Assembly: GCA_022113835.1 (NCBI GenBank)
Contig: JAILWY010000019.1
Coordinates: 3,162,001 to 3,226,000, forward strand
Length of the DNA: 64,000 nt
DNA from: Atopsyche davidsoni
Taxonomy: Eukaryota > Arthropoda > Insecta > Trichoptera > Hydrobiosidae
Reading direction: 5' to 3'
Part shown: positions 48,796 to 61,385 of the stretch, one piece after another
How the letters are laid out: every line of letters begins with the position of its first letter
Numbering within the stretch: position 1 is the first letter of the stretch
Position numbers and translations under genes: made by a program
The notes under the pieces: model-generated
Told to the model about the DNA's origin: nothing
The model's database searches: none
What the model saw: only the letters and a program-made list of their open reading frames with translations

Positions 48796-49339
48796 TTCTT
48801 GGGAGATACGCCACTTCTTTATAATTCCGGCATAGTACCCAAAAACTGGGATCATCTTCAGAGATTTGAAATTGATCAATTCAACATCTAAGAATGAAGA
48901 CAAACTAATTTTATATTTAAGAATTGACTAATATTAACTAAAAGTAATATTTTGGTAGGAGAAACAAGGAATCCTTTATTAATCTACACAAGCTATTATT
49001 TTAATTGTTTAATATGCTGAAATATTACATAACCGTTTTTTATAATGTCCGATTCTAAAACTATCCAAATTTACTATGTGTAAATATTATAACTACTATC
49101 AATTCTATATTATGCACTTGATATTGAATTTTGTTATCATAAAGACCAAATAAAAAAGTTTAATGACAAAGTGATGACTAAATTATTTGAATGGTGAGAT
49201 GTGTTACCAAGACGTTATCAAACATTTTGGGAATGTTTTCAAAGAGTCTATCACAAAATATTGTAATCTTTTTGGTCATTTGGCTTTTATTTTAATAACG
49301 GAATGTTAAAAAATAAACTTACAAATAATTAATTGAGTA
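48796..49339. other. AT-rich intergenic stretch
   Basis: Nothing identified. Confidence 0.4.
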
Positions 49340-50095
49340 TATCTGCGGTTCATATCAACCGACTGCACAGCTCGCAGTCAGTCCAAAGGTCTGAGGTCAT
49401 TCGTCTTTTCAACTTCATAGGAGTGAGACATCAGCGATGTCTCCTTCTCTGAGAAGAGTTTTCTGCTTGTAATTTCTCAACGAGCAATTTTAGATTGTAA
49501 AGCTTCATGTTCTGCATCAAGGAATACTAGTTTCAATTGCATTTCTTTTCTGCAATTTTCTCAGGAAATTTCACCTTTTCTTTGTAGATTTTGCCATTTC
49601 TTCATGGATCTTTGCCCTTTCTTTTTCTACTTCAAGTATAATCTGCAATCTTTGAGCAATCCGCTTGCGGAACGGACCATTGATGATCGACTGTTCACTT
49701 TTCACCTTATAGTGCCCCATCTGGCTTCAATAGACCAATGTTGTCGACGTCCACTCAGGTACACAAATGCATCCAATATTTCATGCACTGGCGATTAACT
49801 GACAATGATAGCTCCAAATCTCGGCTTTAAGTCTTGTATTTAAATTTTGGCTTCAAATCCAGCTCGAAGGACCAATTTTGGTTATTAAGTATTTTTCCCT
49901 TAATCGAAGCTTGAGCTTTATCTTTTAATTTATGTTGATTTGGGTCTTGCATATGACCATGTGCTCTATTTTTTTGTAATATTAATATTAACTCGCCTTC
50001 TAGAGAGAGATTGCAGTGTTAGAACAAGCTTTTCCCAGCCGCTAAGCCGGTGTGCATCAAATTGATATTTGCTGTTATGGTGTCACAGTTGTTTA
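49340..50095 (-). pseudogene. Decayed coding sequence of an unidentified protein
   Basis: Read on the minus strand, consecutive blocks give charged, helical protein-like text broken by stops and frame changes. In order: GELILILQKNRAHGHMQDPN, WSFELDLKPKFKYK, RDLELSLSVNRQCMKYWMHL; then, in another frame, RKRIAQRLQIILEVEKERAK and IHEEMAKSTKKR; then KEMQLKLVFLDAEHEALQSK and KLFSEKETSLMSHSYEVEK. At least five in-frame stops and two frame shifts separate them. No introns are apparent, so a processed pseudogene is plausible. The parent is not recognised. Confidence 0.4.
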
Positions 50096-50886
50096 ATTAA
50101 AGTTGTACACAGTCCACTAGTTGTAACAACCATGTTAAGTCCAAAAACGGTGATTGTCAAAGATATTGGGAACCTTTGGAAAATTTATGATAGAGGCTGA
50201 AGAGATTCAAGAAACCGGATGCTTAAGCTTTCAAGAACAAGAAAAATACTTAGTAACCGTTCCCAACAGAAGTATTACAATTTCACATAAATGTAATAAA
50301 TAAGAGTTTTCGTTAGCCGTTACAATTCTCCTTAGGTTTACGAGTAATTTTACATTAAGAAAAATCTGAAAGCGATCAATATTTACCTAATGACATTTTT
50401 CTAGTTTTAACAAAATAAAGGACTCTTTCATGAATCAATAACAACGTAGGTTTTCATTAACCCTTTGCGGTTGAAAGCTGTGACAACTAGCGGGAAAACT
50501 TTTAGTACCAGGTGGTTTGATTACTACTTTCCTTTGCTAGGGTCTACTGAAGAATGAGACAGCCTGTTACATATTTTTTTATTTTTCTTCATAATAAAAC
50601 ATGCTGTAGCATATTTGGAACTCTTAGAAATGAAAATGAGTTTAATTTTTACTGCTGATGCTGATGCTTGTTCTCTTGGATTAAAAAGGGTTCAATTCTA
50701 TGCCGTATTTATAAAAGTCAACAAGTTTAAGATGTTTTACGAAAAAGCCAAAAGATAAGAATCAATAATGGAAAGACAAATATACATATTAGAAAGAGAA
50801 GTACATTATAAATAAATCACAAGCACAATATTAAACAAATTTAACACTTCCACTGTTGATATTTTTGGCATACAGACTTGCAGAGA
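50096..50886. other. Intergenic and VRK 3' flank
   Basis: AT-rich DNA that includes the presumed 3' UTR of the downstream kinase gene. A plus frame at about 50,179-50,305 (for example EAEEIQETGCLSFQEQEKYL) is open but unsupported. Confidence 0.35.
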
Positions 50887-53800
50887 TCACTTTCTTTTAC
50901 GAAGGTTGTATGAATGGTTTGATCTTGTAATCTCTGAATTGTTCTGTTCAGCTCCAGTTATCGTTTCAGCATCAATCTTCTTAATTCTTCTGGATTTTTT
51001 TTTTATGGTAGCTGCCTCTGCATCTGTTGTAAGTTAAGATGATATTAAGAATCTGATCTAATACAAATTTAGACTACTTCCCGAAATTAAAAGAAACATA
51101 TATTGTTACTACATATTCGAACCTTAAATTAACTATTGGTAGAATATTTTAAAGTTTGAAAGAATTTATTTGCTCCCGATTTAGTCTAAAAAAAAACTAG
51201 ATTCAATGAATGACATACATTGTAGTTTTGCCAATTCTAAAAAGTAACAAATGGAAAAATTTGTGTGAGATGTTTCAAACTGGAAATGTCTGTTTTTTTC
51301 TGTTTAAAAGAAAAAAAATTATTTTCACTCAAGTACCTTTTCCTATTGCTGGAACTGGCTTCACCCATTTATTTTTACAGTTGTCAATTTCTCTCTTTTC
51401 TTTAGCAGCCAAAATTTTGACCATGGCTGGTGTGTACCCCTTCCCGATATATTTTTCATCTATTTCAGGTATTGAAATCTCTGTCAATTTTCCAGCTAGT
51501 TTATTTTGGTACCGATTCAGCACATGTTTCATAACATCAGTTGGGTTCAGCTTGTATAAACTTTCCTCATTAAGAATATTTGAATTATTACTAATCTCTG
51601 GATTCGAGTTACTAGCCTTTGTAGGATTTTTTGCCTTACCAGAACGTGATTTTTTCCTGTTTTCATTGGCTCGCACAAGATTTTCTGGATTTGTAGCAAT
51701 AATTTCTGCCCATGAGTATTGGTTTTCAGATCCCAGGAAGTTTCCGAATCTACCAACACTGCGCCTAGAACGTTTTTGCATGTTACCAGTGGTTTTAGTT
51801 TTAATCATTGATCGCAGATTTCTGGCTGATTTAAGGTTCTTGTTTGCTGAAGTATTCGACTTTCTGATTACATCAATAATTCTAACGGAATTAATGACAC
51901 ATACATTTCTAGGTGAGCAGGGGTTTCTAGCATTTATTTTTGCAAAGTCAATTCTGATGCTTTCTGGTAAATTTCGATTATGGAAGGATAAACTTTTTTT
52001 GTTTTCACTGGAAGTTTTCTTTGAATAATTTATTCGTTTCAGATGTACCGATTGATCTGATTCAAAATTAAGGACCATATCAGTCTCCAGTCCATATCCT
52101 GAGTCTTTAAATGATTTAATAAACAGATTTCGACAATAATCATAATCAGGTTTACAAGAGTAATCTAGCTTATTTATGTAGCTAAGAAAAGTCTTCAAGT
52201 ATTCAGGATATGGTTCCGATTTAAAACAAAATTTCATCAGTTGTTCAATGTCATGCATATATTCTTTTTTGAAGTTATGAACAGCTTCAGGATCGGCCAA
52301 TGTAGCACTTGTGCTCCACGGCAAATTTCCTGTAAGCCAGTCTATTATGTTAAATGCAAGGTTTTCCAAATCAGACCTTCTCGAATGTGCACCAACATGT
52401 GAATCCCTTGAACTATATAGCAGTGTTCCATCATGTGCTTTACGTTGGTCAATATGGAACTCTTTATGGGTTCCGTCACTGTTAATAAATTTAGACGCTA
52501 TACCATAATCTAACAAATAACATTGTCCAGCGGACTGTCCAAGTTTTTTATCAAATAAATTTTCATATTCACATTCATCTTCACTCTCAAAACTACTGTC
52601 GGGTGCATAATCTTTGTCATGTTTACTTCTACTATTACCAACAAAAATTCCTTGATAAGATCTGTCAGAACAAATTGACGCATCTCTGTAGTTAACTTTT
52701 TTGTTTATCTTTCTTAAGCAAATTTTTTTTTTTTTTTTTGCAGAAAATTCTTTTTGGGAGAAAGGTTTGTCACTGGGATTAAAACCAATCATCAGATTAC
52801 TACTTTTAATGTCGCAATGAGTGTACCCTTGCGCGTGCAAAAACTCTAAGATGTCTAGAATTTGCTTTGCGAGGATTAATATGTTGCGAGGATGAATGGT
52901 TTTTGATAATTTTTGGAGATCCCGATAAAATCTTGGAATTACTATGAAACGGTATTTTTTTCCATGTATTGTGTGAGACCCACTCGCTATATACATTGGA
53001 ATACCAAGATGCTGTAATCGTCTCTCCGACATCCACTTTGTAACTGAAATAACATAAAGAACATTTTGGATATGTTGAATTAAAATTATAGTTTTCACAG
53101 CTTACAGCAACAAACAAGTTTGCACAGCAAAGAAATACCAATTAATGTGACAAGAGATATACAAATTTCATCTAAAGGTATAATTTTAAGAGTAAAAATT
53201 ATTGATTCGTGTAAATTTCAAAAGCACTTAGTAGGACTCATGATACGAGTAGCCACCATAAATAATGCCAATCTGTTAGCTATTCACCTGTTATATTAGC
53301 CTGTGAAATTAGCATATGTCATTTGTAGATGCAAGTGTTTTATCATGTCAAAAAAAAAATGTTTCACATGGCTTCCTCGTGGTAAAAATAGGTGAAGCAA
53401 TTCAAGTATGAGAGCTTAGAAACCATATCAAAAATATTTATGCGCATAGGGACAGATAGCAAGATGGTGGAAATATGGAATAAACTCGCCATTTAATAAT
53501 AAATGCATATTATTTAAAATGTAGGGAATTGGCACCCGCCTATGAAAGCGAAAAATGTACAATGATTGTTGTTGAACAAGTACGTTTTATTTACATATAA
53601 AAAATGTTTAAAACATCATCCAATACTCGATCATTTTTAACATTAAAAAAAAAAAAACTTGTAGGAAACTTAAACGTTCTTGGTTTTTAAATTTAATATT
53701 TAATAAAAATGGCACATCATCATACACTATAGAAGTTATTGTAACATATGCGAATTTCCTAAAACAAGTGTATTTTTAAAATATATTAAATAATTGTAGC

Positions 53801-55411
53801 AAAATTATCGCAAGAAAAAAATATAAAAAATAAAACACATCCGCAACACAAAATGACATCAAGGCAGATATATTTTCCTTATGATTAATGATAAAAAAGA
53901 AAATAAAAAATCCTTTGTCTTTCATTACAAAAAATAAAATTCTATAATTTCAATATACATTCATTATTATTGAATAGTGAAATGAAAATTTGAGATTTTT
54001 ACTCTCCTAAGCTTTACTTGACATATGATTTAACTCTGTTGATTCAATAAAATCCACAACACTGTAATTCAAATAGAATTAAAAAAATATAAAAATAAAG
54101 TAAGTTAAATAATATTGAGAAATATATTTTCAATTACACAATAACAGACATAAGTCTAATTTTCTAGGTTAAAAAGAAATAATTATAAAACATTTTTTTG
54201 TTCAATGCGATGAAATATGTTGGTGCTTATTGGATTTATAAAACAGAATTACGGATTACATTCATATTGACATTTAAAAATTAATCAGATAGTAGCAATA
54301 GCAATAGCAAAACAAAGTTTAATCAGATAATAGCTGTTCAAATTTATCAGATCAAAGTTGTTATATCAATGTATATAAAATTGTATACCTTTTTGGTAAT
54401 TTGTTGCAGCAATGAGGCAGTGAATCTCCACAAAAAGAGGCCCACTTGTGTGTGGTTCTACTTTAATAACAAATCTTGCATTTCGAGAATTAATTTCTGA
54501 TGATGAATCATCTGAGGCAAGGTATACATCCCCGAAACTCCCTTGTCCTGAAGATTAAAAAATAAATAAATTGTTTTGCACACATAAAATGATTAGCCAT
54601 AGTAATTTATTAGATATATGTATTTTATTTTTTTAAACACTATTTGAGTGTAGTAACAGTGGCTATTCCTAGTTACTTGTATTTGTAAACTAAATAGTGC
54701 TTTATTATATATATTTAGTAATAAATTGATTATACACAGGAATCAAGAAAGAAGTAGAAATAAATTTAAAGAAGGTAGCAAACACCAATGACATACAAAG
54801 AAGGCACATAGTATATCAAAGAAACAATTCATAATTTACAACTATAAACTTGTTAGTCTTTTTTGTAGAATTTCTTATATTTACAAGTGTACTACAAATA
54901 TAACGAACCGCAAAAAAACTTTAAATCGATAATATTAATATGAAAAATATCACACTTAAACTAGAGATAATACATATTTACAGTCTTCCAGCAATGCATT
55001 AATACTTCAAATTCTATAATAATGCAAATTTATTTTTTATAAAACTAAATAATATTAATATAAAACTGCATTGTAGAAGGATCCGGGGACCCACTACACT
55101 ATTTTTCCTAGAAAAAAAAAAACCATGAACACTGGCTCAGCATAAATATATGCCCAATGAGATGGTCGCCAACCTCCTCTGAGTAGAGGGATCCGAAGAA
55201 TATATATTTATATATAAAACTGTACCAACTTGCTTTTAAAATATAACGAAAACTTACCAATAGGCTTTCCTATTTTCCATTTTTTCTGAGAAAGATCGGT
55301 TAAAACCTCGCCAGAAGGAATTGGATTTCTTATGTTGATGGTGCTGACATCCATTCCCGGGGATACTGGCATCTTTACATTAATATCAAGCTCGCGACGT
55401 CCCGCCGGCAT
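50887..55411 (-). CDS. ball: VRK1/ballchen-type serine/threonine kinase
   Basis: Exons in transcript order: 55411-55258, 54547-54389, 53043-51337 and 51023-50887. They total 2,157 nt (718 aa), and the phases agree. VRK kinases phosphorylate histone H2A/H3 and BAF in nuclei. Motifs: WKIGKPIGQGSFGDVYLA (glycine loop 52-61), Lys80 in FVIKVEP, HCDIKSSN (180-187), DYG (283-285) in place of DFG, and the VRK/CK1-type segment HDGTLLYSSRDSHVGAHSRR followed by WLTGNLPW. About 80 extra residues lie between SSN and DYG, with KKKKK and an acidic FESEDECEYE stretch. A long basic Ser/Asn-rich tail follows, as in fly Ball/NHK-1. The last exon (DAEAATIKKKSRR, ending SYNLRKRK) was found from a matching acceptor at 51,024. 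If the GTACTT donor at 51,336 is skipped the frame stops at 51,329. The start at 55,411 is the only in-frame ATG near the domain start. Confidence 0.93.
53044..54388. other. VRK intron 2
   Basis: 1.35-kb AT-rich intron with poly-A tracts. Nothing identified. Confidence 0.5.
54548..55257. other. VRK intron 1 with LINE tail
   Basis: 710-bp intron, AT-rich apart from the LINE tail described separately at its 5' end. Confidence 0.5.
55080..55200 (+). mobile_element. LINE 3' tail in VRK intron 1
   Basis: GGGACCCACTACACTATTTT, ACCATGAACACTGGCTCAGC and GAGATGGTCGCCAACCTCCT match the tails at 35.8 and 38.9 kb. GGATCCG occurs at both ends (55,080 and 55,189), possibly a target-site duplication. Confidence 0.6.
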
Positions 55412-55926
55412 TTCAAATCACAATGTGACTGTAAACTACTTTTTCGAAGATATTTCTAACAAACAAACAAAAATAACACATAACATTGAGAAAATACGAT
55501 CAAAGGAAGCTCGTTAAACCGGCATAACGTCAATGGATTGTTAAAACACACGGCAAGTACCTGTATGTTCACGATGAGGACCTTTACACGTGGATGAAAA
55601 TCGATAATTAACGATGGCAGACTTAACCAAATATAATTAATTAATTATTTAACACTATAGCTACATTTTTTGTTATTACAGTCGTTGTCATATATAACAC
55701 TATCACGGAAGCACGATACATATATGCCACTTATCACTGGGACAGACGAAACAAAACACATCTATCCATCTCTATATCTCTCCAATCTTTTCTCTCCATC
55801 CGCAGAGATAAAACTACAACCTTCCAGCCACGGGTGTGAGTATAACATCTCTACACTCAGCTGCTTTTGAATGCGTTCATCTACCACATATTATCTCTGG
55901 CAAGCCAGATTTTCAATTTGAATAAA

Positions 55927-56030
55927 GAAAATTTACTCAAAACTTAATGATTCTGTTGGTAGTCGTGAAAAATTTATATTCTTTGGTTTTGGTATTTTTT
56001 GAGTTCACGTTTGCAACCTTGCTATTATTT
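55927..56030 (+). repeat. Third copy of the TOMM20-upstream repeat
   Basis: AAAATTTACTCAAAACTTAA, GTAGTCGTGAAAAATTTAT and TTTTTTGAGTTCACGTTTGC match both ends of the 25,466-26,192 element. It lies between the divergent VRK and DUF4748-like genes. ORFs on either strand here are by-products. Confidence 0.55.
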
Positions 56031-56612
56031 TTAACATTTCCGTTCTGCGCGGACTGTTTCCGTGACGCTAAAAACGCACCATCGCTCGACATTTTGAAAG
56101 AAAATTGTCGACGGACGCAAAACGTTGCTTGCTGTGTCAAAAGCTGCCCATTTTTTAAAAGATAGGTAGGTTAGGCTATTTTACATAGATTTATTGATTT
56201 CTAAATTCGGATTAATAGAAGCATAAATAGTCACACATTCTGTGCGACCAATGAAATTGTACATGTACTTTTACTTTTGAAATATTTATCCATCTTTTGA
56301 TTTTTTTTTACATAATGCGTAATGAATAAAAACGAGATATTTAAAGAAATATCACTGAGCTCTAGCAAAACTAAGTTTTTTGACAATTGATTTTAGCTAA
56401 GTCTAGTAAGTTCCGAATTTCCTCACTCGTAAAAGTAACCTTGAAATACAGTGCAGCCAACCTGCAAAATTGATATAAGAAATATCAAAACTCATAACCT
56501 TTCGACTGGTCAGCCCGTGTTATATGGTTAGTCAATAATAAATAGTTAGCGTCGGCATGCATTGTCGAGACCGCAATAGAACCAATCTGATAATCGTGTA
56601 ATCCTTTTTTTC

Positions 56613-56977
56613 ATGATCATGCCGCTTGGGAAGTTTGCAAAAATTGGTATATCTTGGTAAGTATTCTGATGTGATGTTGCTCGCTGACATGTGCGATTTT
56701 TTCATTATATAATACATTTATAAAGCTTGGCGCTTGCGAATGATGTAACTTATAGATTGTCTGATATATTTTTTTAAGATATAACGATTATATACAATAC
56801 ACATAGTAACGGGTCCTACATTTTAGGACAATTTTAACAGTTACAGGAGTGGCAGCATTCGCTCTTTCCAGGAACTCTGTAATTTCGCAACGTACTGAGA
56901 ATATGAAAATTCGAGAGCGTATGAGAAATAGTAACCTAGGTGAATACGAACGCTCTGAGAGGTTTCATCCCCGTTAA
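56613..56977 (+). CDS. Small single-pass (probably mitochondrial) protein, DUF4748-like
   Basis: Two exons, 56613-56656 and 56827-56977. The TG/G codon is split by the intron, and they total 195 nt (64 aa). The protein opens MIMPLGKFAKIGIS, has one hydrophobic segment TILTVTGVAAFALSR (about 16-30), then a basic stretch NMKIRERMRNSNLGEYE. The pattern of a short N-terminus, one membrane helix and a MKxRERMRxSNxGxY motif resembles what I remember of DUF4748 proteins; the family call is from memory and tentative. A second ATG at 56,619 would remove two residues. It is divergent from the VRK gene and tandem with TIMM10, 0.5 kb downstream. Confidence 0.7.
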
Positions 56978-57470
56978 GGTATATTAGTTGTTTGATTGCA
57001 AACTATCTGCATCTAGCATCTGCAAGCTGCGATTATTACTATTATGTGCATTCATCATTTTGTACTTACCGCTTACTATTTTAATACTCATTGAACATTA
57101 ATATAGATTTTGTCAACAATTTTTTTTAAATTTTATTTACCAAGGCAAAACGAATTCATTAAAAGATGTATGTTTATTGTTTAATATATTTTTTTCCAAT
57201 ACCACGATACAAACGTTACACCTTGTTCATGAAGTCAATTTAAATGAATCATTACGAAGTTTTTAAGTATAAAAAAAATGTTTTAAATAAACAAATTCAT
57301 ACATGTCATCATCTTTTTTTATTTTCAGATAAATATAGTATTGAAGTTGACTATAATATAAAAAATAAGAAATATAGGATCAGTTGAAAGTGCTTCTTAA
57401 TATTTCATTGTTAATATTCCAAATACATAAAACATTTCAATTGTAAGTTAAGTGTTAAAATAATTCCAAG

Positions 57471-58077
57471 ATGTCAATGCCCCAACTGGATCCCTCTAAG
57501 TTGCAACTGGTTCAAGAACTGGAAATTGAGATGATGTCCGACATGTACAACCGATTGACAACAGCTTGTCATAAAAAATGCATACCTCCCAAATATGCGG
57601 AGGTTGAGCTAGGTAAAAATATTTTTATATGTATATCAACAGATGAAAAACAGTATTGTTTCTTTGAATTATCTCAACTATTTATTATTACTAATATCTG
57701 CGATTACTGAGATATGGATTATGCTCCCTGTATTTTTATATCTGAAAATATAATTGTATCAAGTTCAGTAATTTACTTACTTGGATTTCTTTAACCATGC
57801 CTCATAAGTGGACTAAGTACACTACAAAAATGCTCATATACAACTGCTTGTGCCCTACTTATATACAGTATATGTTTTTACTCATAATAATGGTTTTATA
57901 TAATAGCAGTAAATTGTCTATTATAAATTTTGATTTCTTATCATTTGTATATTGATAGGTAAAGGCGAAGCAGTGTGCTTGGATAGATGTGTGGCCAAGT
58001 ATCTAGACATCCATGAGAGGATAGGCAAGAAACTATCTTCCATGTCCATGGAAGAACAGGAAACAGCAACTAAATGA
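57471..58077 (+). CDS. Timm10: Mitochondrial intermembrane-space chaperone Tim10
   Basis: Two exons, 57471-57612 and 57959-58077. They total 261 nt (86 aa; human 90), phase 1 junction. Twin CX3C motifs CHKKC (33-37) and CLDRC (54-58) are spaced as in the small-Tim family. The conserved N-terminus [20 protein letters not shown] and the [16 protein letters not shown] helix identify Tim10 rather than Tim9, Tim8 or Tim13. With Tim9 it forms the hexameric chaperone that escorts carrier and beta-barrel precursors across the intermembrane space after passage through TOM. AATAAA at 58,654-58,659 is a possible poly(A) signal. Confidence 0.96.
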
Positions 58078-59559
58078 TTACTTACAAAATGCGAGACAGG
58101 CTATGTTGCTATGTGTTTATCTGACAGTTACCTAGATGTATGTTGATTTCAAAGCTATTCTGGATGTACGAAATATAATAATTTGTTTATTACTTTTTTT
58201 AAATATAATTTACTAAGCAGTTAAATGAGGTTTCATTTATCATTATGACTTATACTACGTTTTATTGATACTAAAAAGACTAATCTAATAATATCTCAAA
58301 AACTAAGTATAATTAGTGGTTTGAACATAAGTTGCATACATGTTGACTAATATGATATATTATACATATAACTAGACCTGTATATGATGAAAACAACATT
58401 TCTCCTCTTGAAAATGTTTACTAAAAATTATTTTTATACACCCAAATGTTTTATTTTACCAGTTTCATTAAGCAGCAGCGATAGCTTTTGAATACCTTTG
58501 CCATTATCTTTACCGTGCCCTAATGTTTGCACTCTATTTTATGCTGAAATTGTGCGAAATTTGATAACACATTCATAATTGTTGCAATGTTTCTTTCTTC
58601 AATTTTTTTGTTTCTATAAACTGTGTAATATTGCGTATACACCAGAAAACTGAAATAAATTAGTGAAATGTATTACGAGCCTACTTGTGTGGACATTTGC
58701 TTTACGCTTAGCTGTCTTTGAATATGTCAGTAAATTTTGTTTCATTATATAGGGGCTTGTTTGAAAAATTTTGCCACAGCTCGATGTCTCCTTTCCAATA
58801 CTCGTTGGTAACTGTACACTGAACTAAATAATAAAAATTAGTTACGTATGTAAATTGGAGGTACTATATTTATTTATTAACTATTTGCAAAATAATATCA
58901 AACAGCAGGAAATATTTGAAATAGTTTAAAAAACATATAATGATTGTATGCAAATTTGGTATTTAATTCATAGTTGGCAGCGTGATGTAAAATAATATAT
59001 TAAATAACATTGAAATACAAATTCAAACATGATATGGGATAAATAAATAATAAGTCTGATGGCAGCGACACCCTAAAAAATCCAATACCATATTGGATTC
59101 AATAGAAATTGATAGCTTAAGCGAGTTTACTTAACGTATGACCTCTTTACAGCGAAACACGTTTTCAAATTGCTTTTTTAGTAGATTCAATGATGACAAT
59201 TTTTTTAAAATAGAAATGTCTATTTATCATTATTAAATAGTAAAACTTTATTGATAATAACGTAAACTTCATTCATAATGAAGTGGATCAATTTTTAACA
59301 CTCCATATATAACAAATGTGATAACTCAAATGGTAAGGATATCGAAAATAATTTTAGTTGTGAGCATTTTGAAAAAATCCGTGAAAGTAATCCAAAGCCT
59401 CCTAGCCATTTGGTGTATCATACTTTAATTAAAATCCATGCACAAGCAAAAAGTAAACAGGGTACTTGCATAAAAAAGTTCTAGGATATCATCTATTTCA
59501 GAAATATTATTTGTACAATTACAAGACTTCATGACACTTGAATATCTACAGTAGTTAGC
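58078..59559. other. Convergent intergenic region TIMM10-CMC4
   Basis: 3' UTRs of the converging genes, otherwise nothing identified. Confidence 0.4.
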
Positions 59560-59708
59560 CTAGTGTTTTGGCTTCACTTCACTAGGCATTTCAGCTGGAG
59601 GCTCTAATTTGATTCCGGAGCAGACTAATGACTTCTTATGCCATATAAGACAGCACTGCCTCATTTGTTCCAGAACTTCAAGACATTTGGATTCTTGGAA
59701 ATTATTTT
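59560..59708 (-). CDS. Cmc4: Terminal exon of a CMC4-like twin-CX9C protein
   Basis: After a good acceptor (CTATTTCAG) the exon enters in phase 1 and encodes 48 residues to TAG: NNFQESKCLEVLEQMRQCC, then SLVCSGIKLEPPAEM. The CX9C (CLEVLEQMRQC), the adjacent second Cys and the VCSG motif match CMC4 (p8-MTCP1), a small intermembrane-space protein imported by the Mia40 relay. The N-terminal half with the first cysteine pair must be on another exon. I did not find it in the remaining 4.3 kb, so it may lie beyond the window or be short and missed. Confidence 0.7.
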
Positions 59709-61385
59709 CTGAAATAGAATTAATTTTTATCAGTCTGGTTGACAATCAAATTTGAAAGATAGCAAGTATCACTTAACTAGCTCAGTTTAAGTTTCAGTGG
59801 TGGGAGTGCAGACGAGGACACAATATCCTGTATAAAAACATCACTGAAAATATGAGTGTGCCAAGTACCGTTCAAAACGAAAGCGGAATAAAATAACACA
59901 AAGTTTGATGTTTAATTGTGATTTGCAGGACATTTTTAATTTATTTATAGCTATAAATAAATTATAGACCCATCCGAGCAGAAGGAGCAGTCAAAAGTTA
60001 TATTTTTGTTGGCTTGGAAGATAATCACTTGAACAAAAACTGTCAAGACAACATGAACTATCAAATGTCATGAAATTGCACAGATAAGACTTCTTATTCA
60101 TTAATATTAATATAAATACATATATTCTCAAACATGAAACTTTGTTAGTAGGTAGAAATTATCTTCAAAAAGAGATCAATCTATATTTATTTTAAAAATT
60201 GTTGATTTATTAGACCAAATTTATAAAGATTAGATATTTTTTCATAAAATCTTCAAATATCTTGTTTTTATCCACTTGTCAACTCACCCTTCTATCATAA
60301 CTACACCAACCTAGTGATAAAAACTAGGTAAAAAAATAAAATGTTAAATTTAGTATAAATATAACAGCAAGCTATGTATATAGATGTTTTAACTAATAAT
60401 ATATTTATTGAAATATTTTTGAAAAAAAAACTTAAGGAAATATGTTATATTCTGTACTAAGAGTTAAGCTAAAATATTGTTTTTATTTTTACAAATAAAA
60501 ATGCAATATAATTTTAATTCTAATAATCGAGGATTTCATTGTCATAATATTATGTAAACCGATATGAAATAAACGTAAAACATTTTTATATAATTGTAAT
60601 AATTTATTTCTAAAAAAAACAATCATAGTTGCTTATCACTTTAGGTATTTTCAAGATACAATATTCCATCTTTCATCAAATCTTACAAATAATTAGTATA
60701 ATTGTTAAATGTTTACACATATGCAAGCGAATCATACTTCAGCCTTGTGTGTTAATATTTAATCTCCATCAACCCTTACCCTAGTATTTCCATCTTTAAT
60801 TTACTTTAAAACTATTTGTTTGCTATTACTGCCGCTGGGAAATAGTTTTTTTTTTAAATAGATAATGTGCAGACAGTAAAACTGCGATGAAATCAATTAG
60901 TTTCCAAAATAAACGAATTGATGTAAAACAAGTAGGCCTTGTGAGTATACTAGTATTGGACCTGCATAGGCTCCTACTCAATCTGAAATAGGAAGTTTCA
61001 CAGACCAAAATAAAAAGAAACGCCTAGCAAATCCAGTTCAAAAGTTACATAAAAAATACAACAAATTTCACACCAAGAAATACATTATTTTAACATTATG
61101 CTAATGACTCTTATTGACAAAAAATATTTTTTTTAATTCTAAAATGATTTACTATATTAAAAATAGGTATTATTCATTTACACATAAATATATATTTAAA
61201 CAACGCAATTGAAAAAATGTAAAACAAATAAACGCAGCAAAAGGATTCTCATTAATAAACTATTCAAAGGGAAATAATTATACTTTGGCAATTTCAAAAA
61301 TTTAAAACTTAAACAACTATAATTTCCGGGTACTGTACACACATTAGAGATGCACCATGTGCACGTTATTTTTTTTTTTACTAAA
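59709..61385. other. AT-rich stretch upstream of the CMC4-like exon
   Basis: Probably intron of the CMC4-like gene. The minus-strand ORF at 60,826-61,008 is unsupported. Confidence 0.35.

Noticed and set aside
50157..50305. Plus-strand frame with EAEEIQETGCLSFQEQEKYL
   Set aside because: Short, with stops upstream and no splice sites or family match. Possibly part of the decayed region but not supportable.
51210..52028. 272-codon plus-strand ORF rich in Phe and Leu
   Set aside because: It is the antisense shadow of the VRK tail exon, whose minus-strand reading has family motifs and matching splice phases.
55937..56165. Overlapping ORFs on both strands between VRK and the DUF4748-like gene
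   Set aside because: They overlap the third repeat copy. The plus frame has a hydrophobic stretch from T-rich DNA and no homology.
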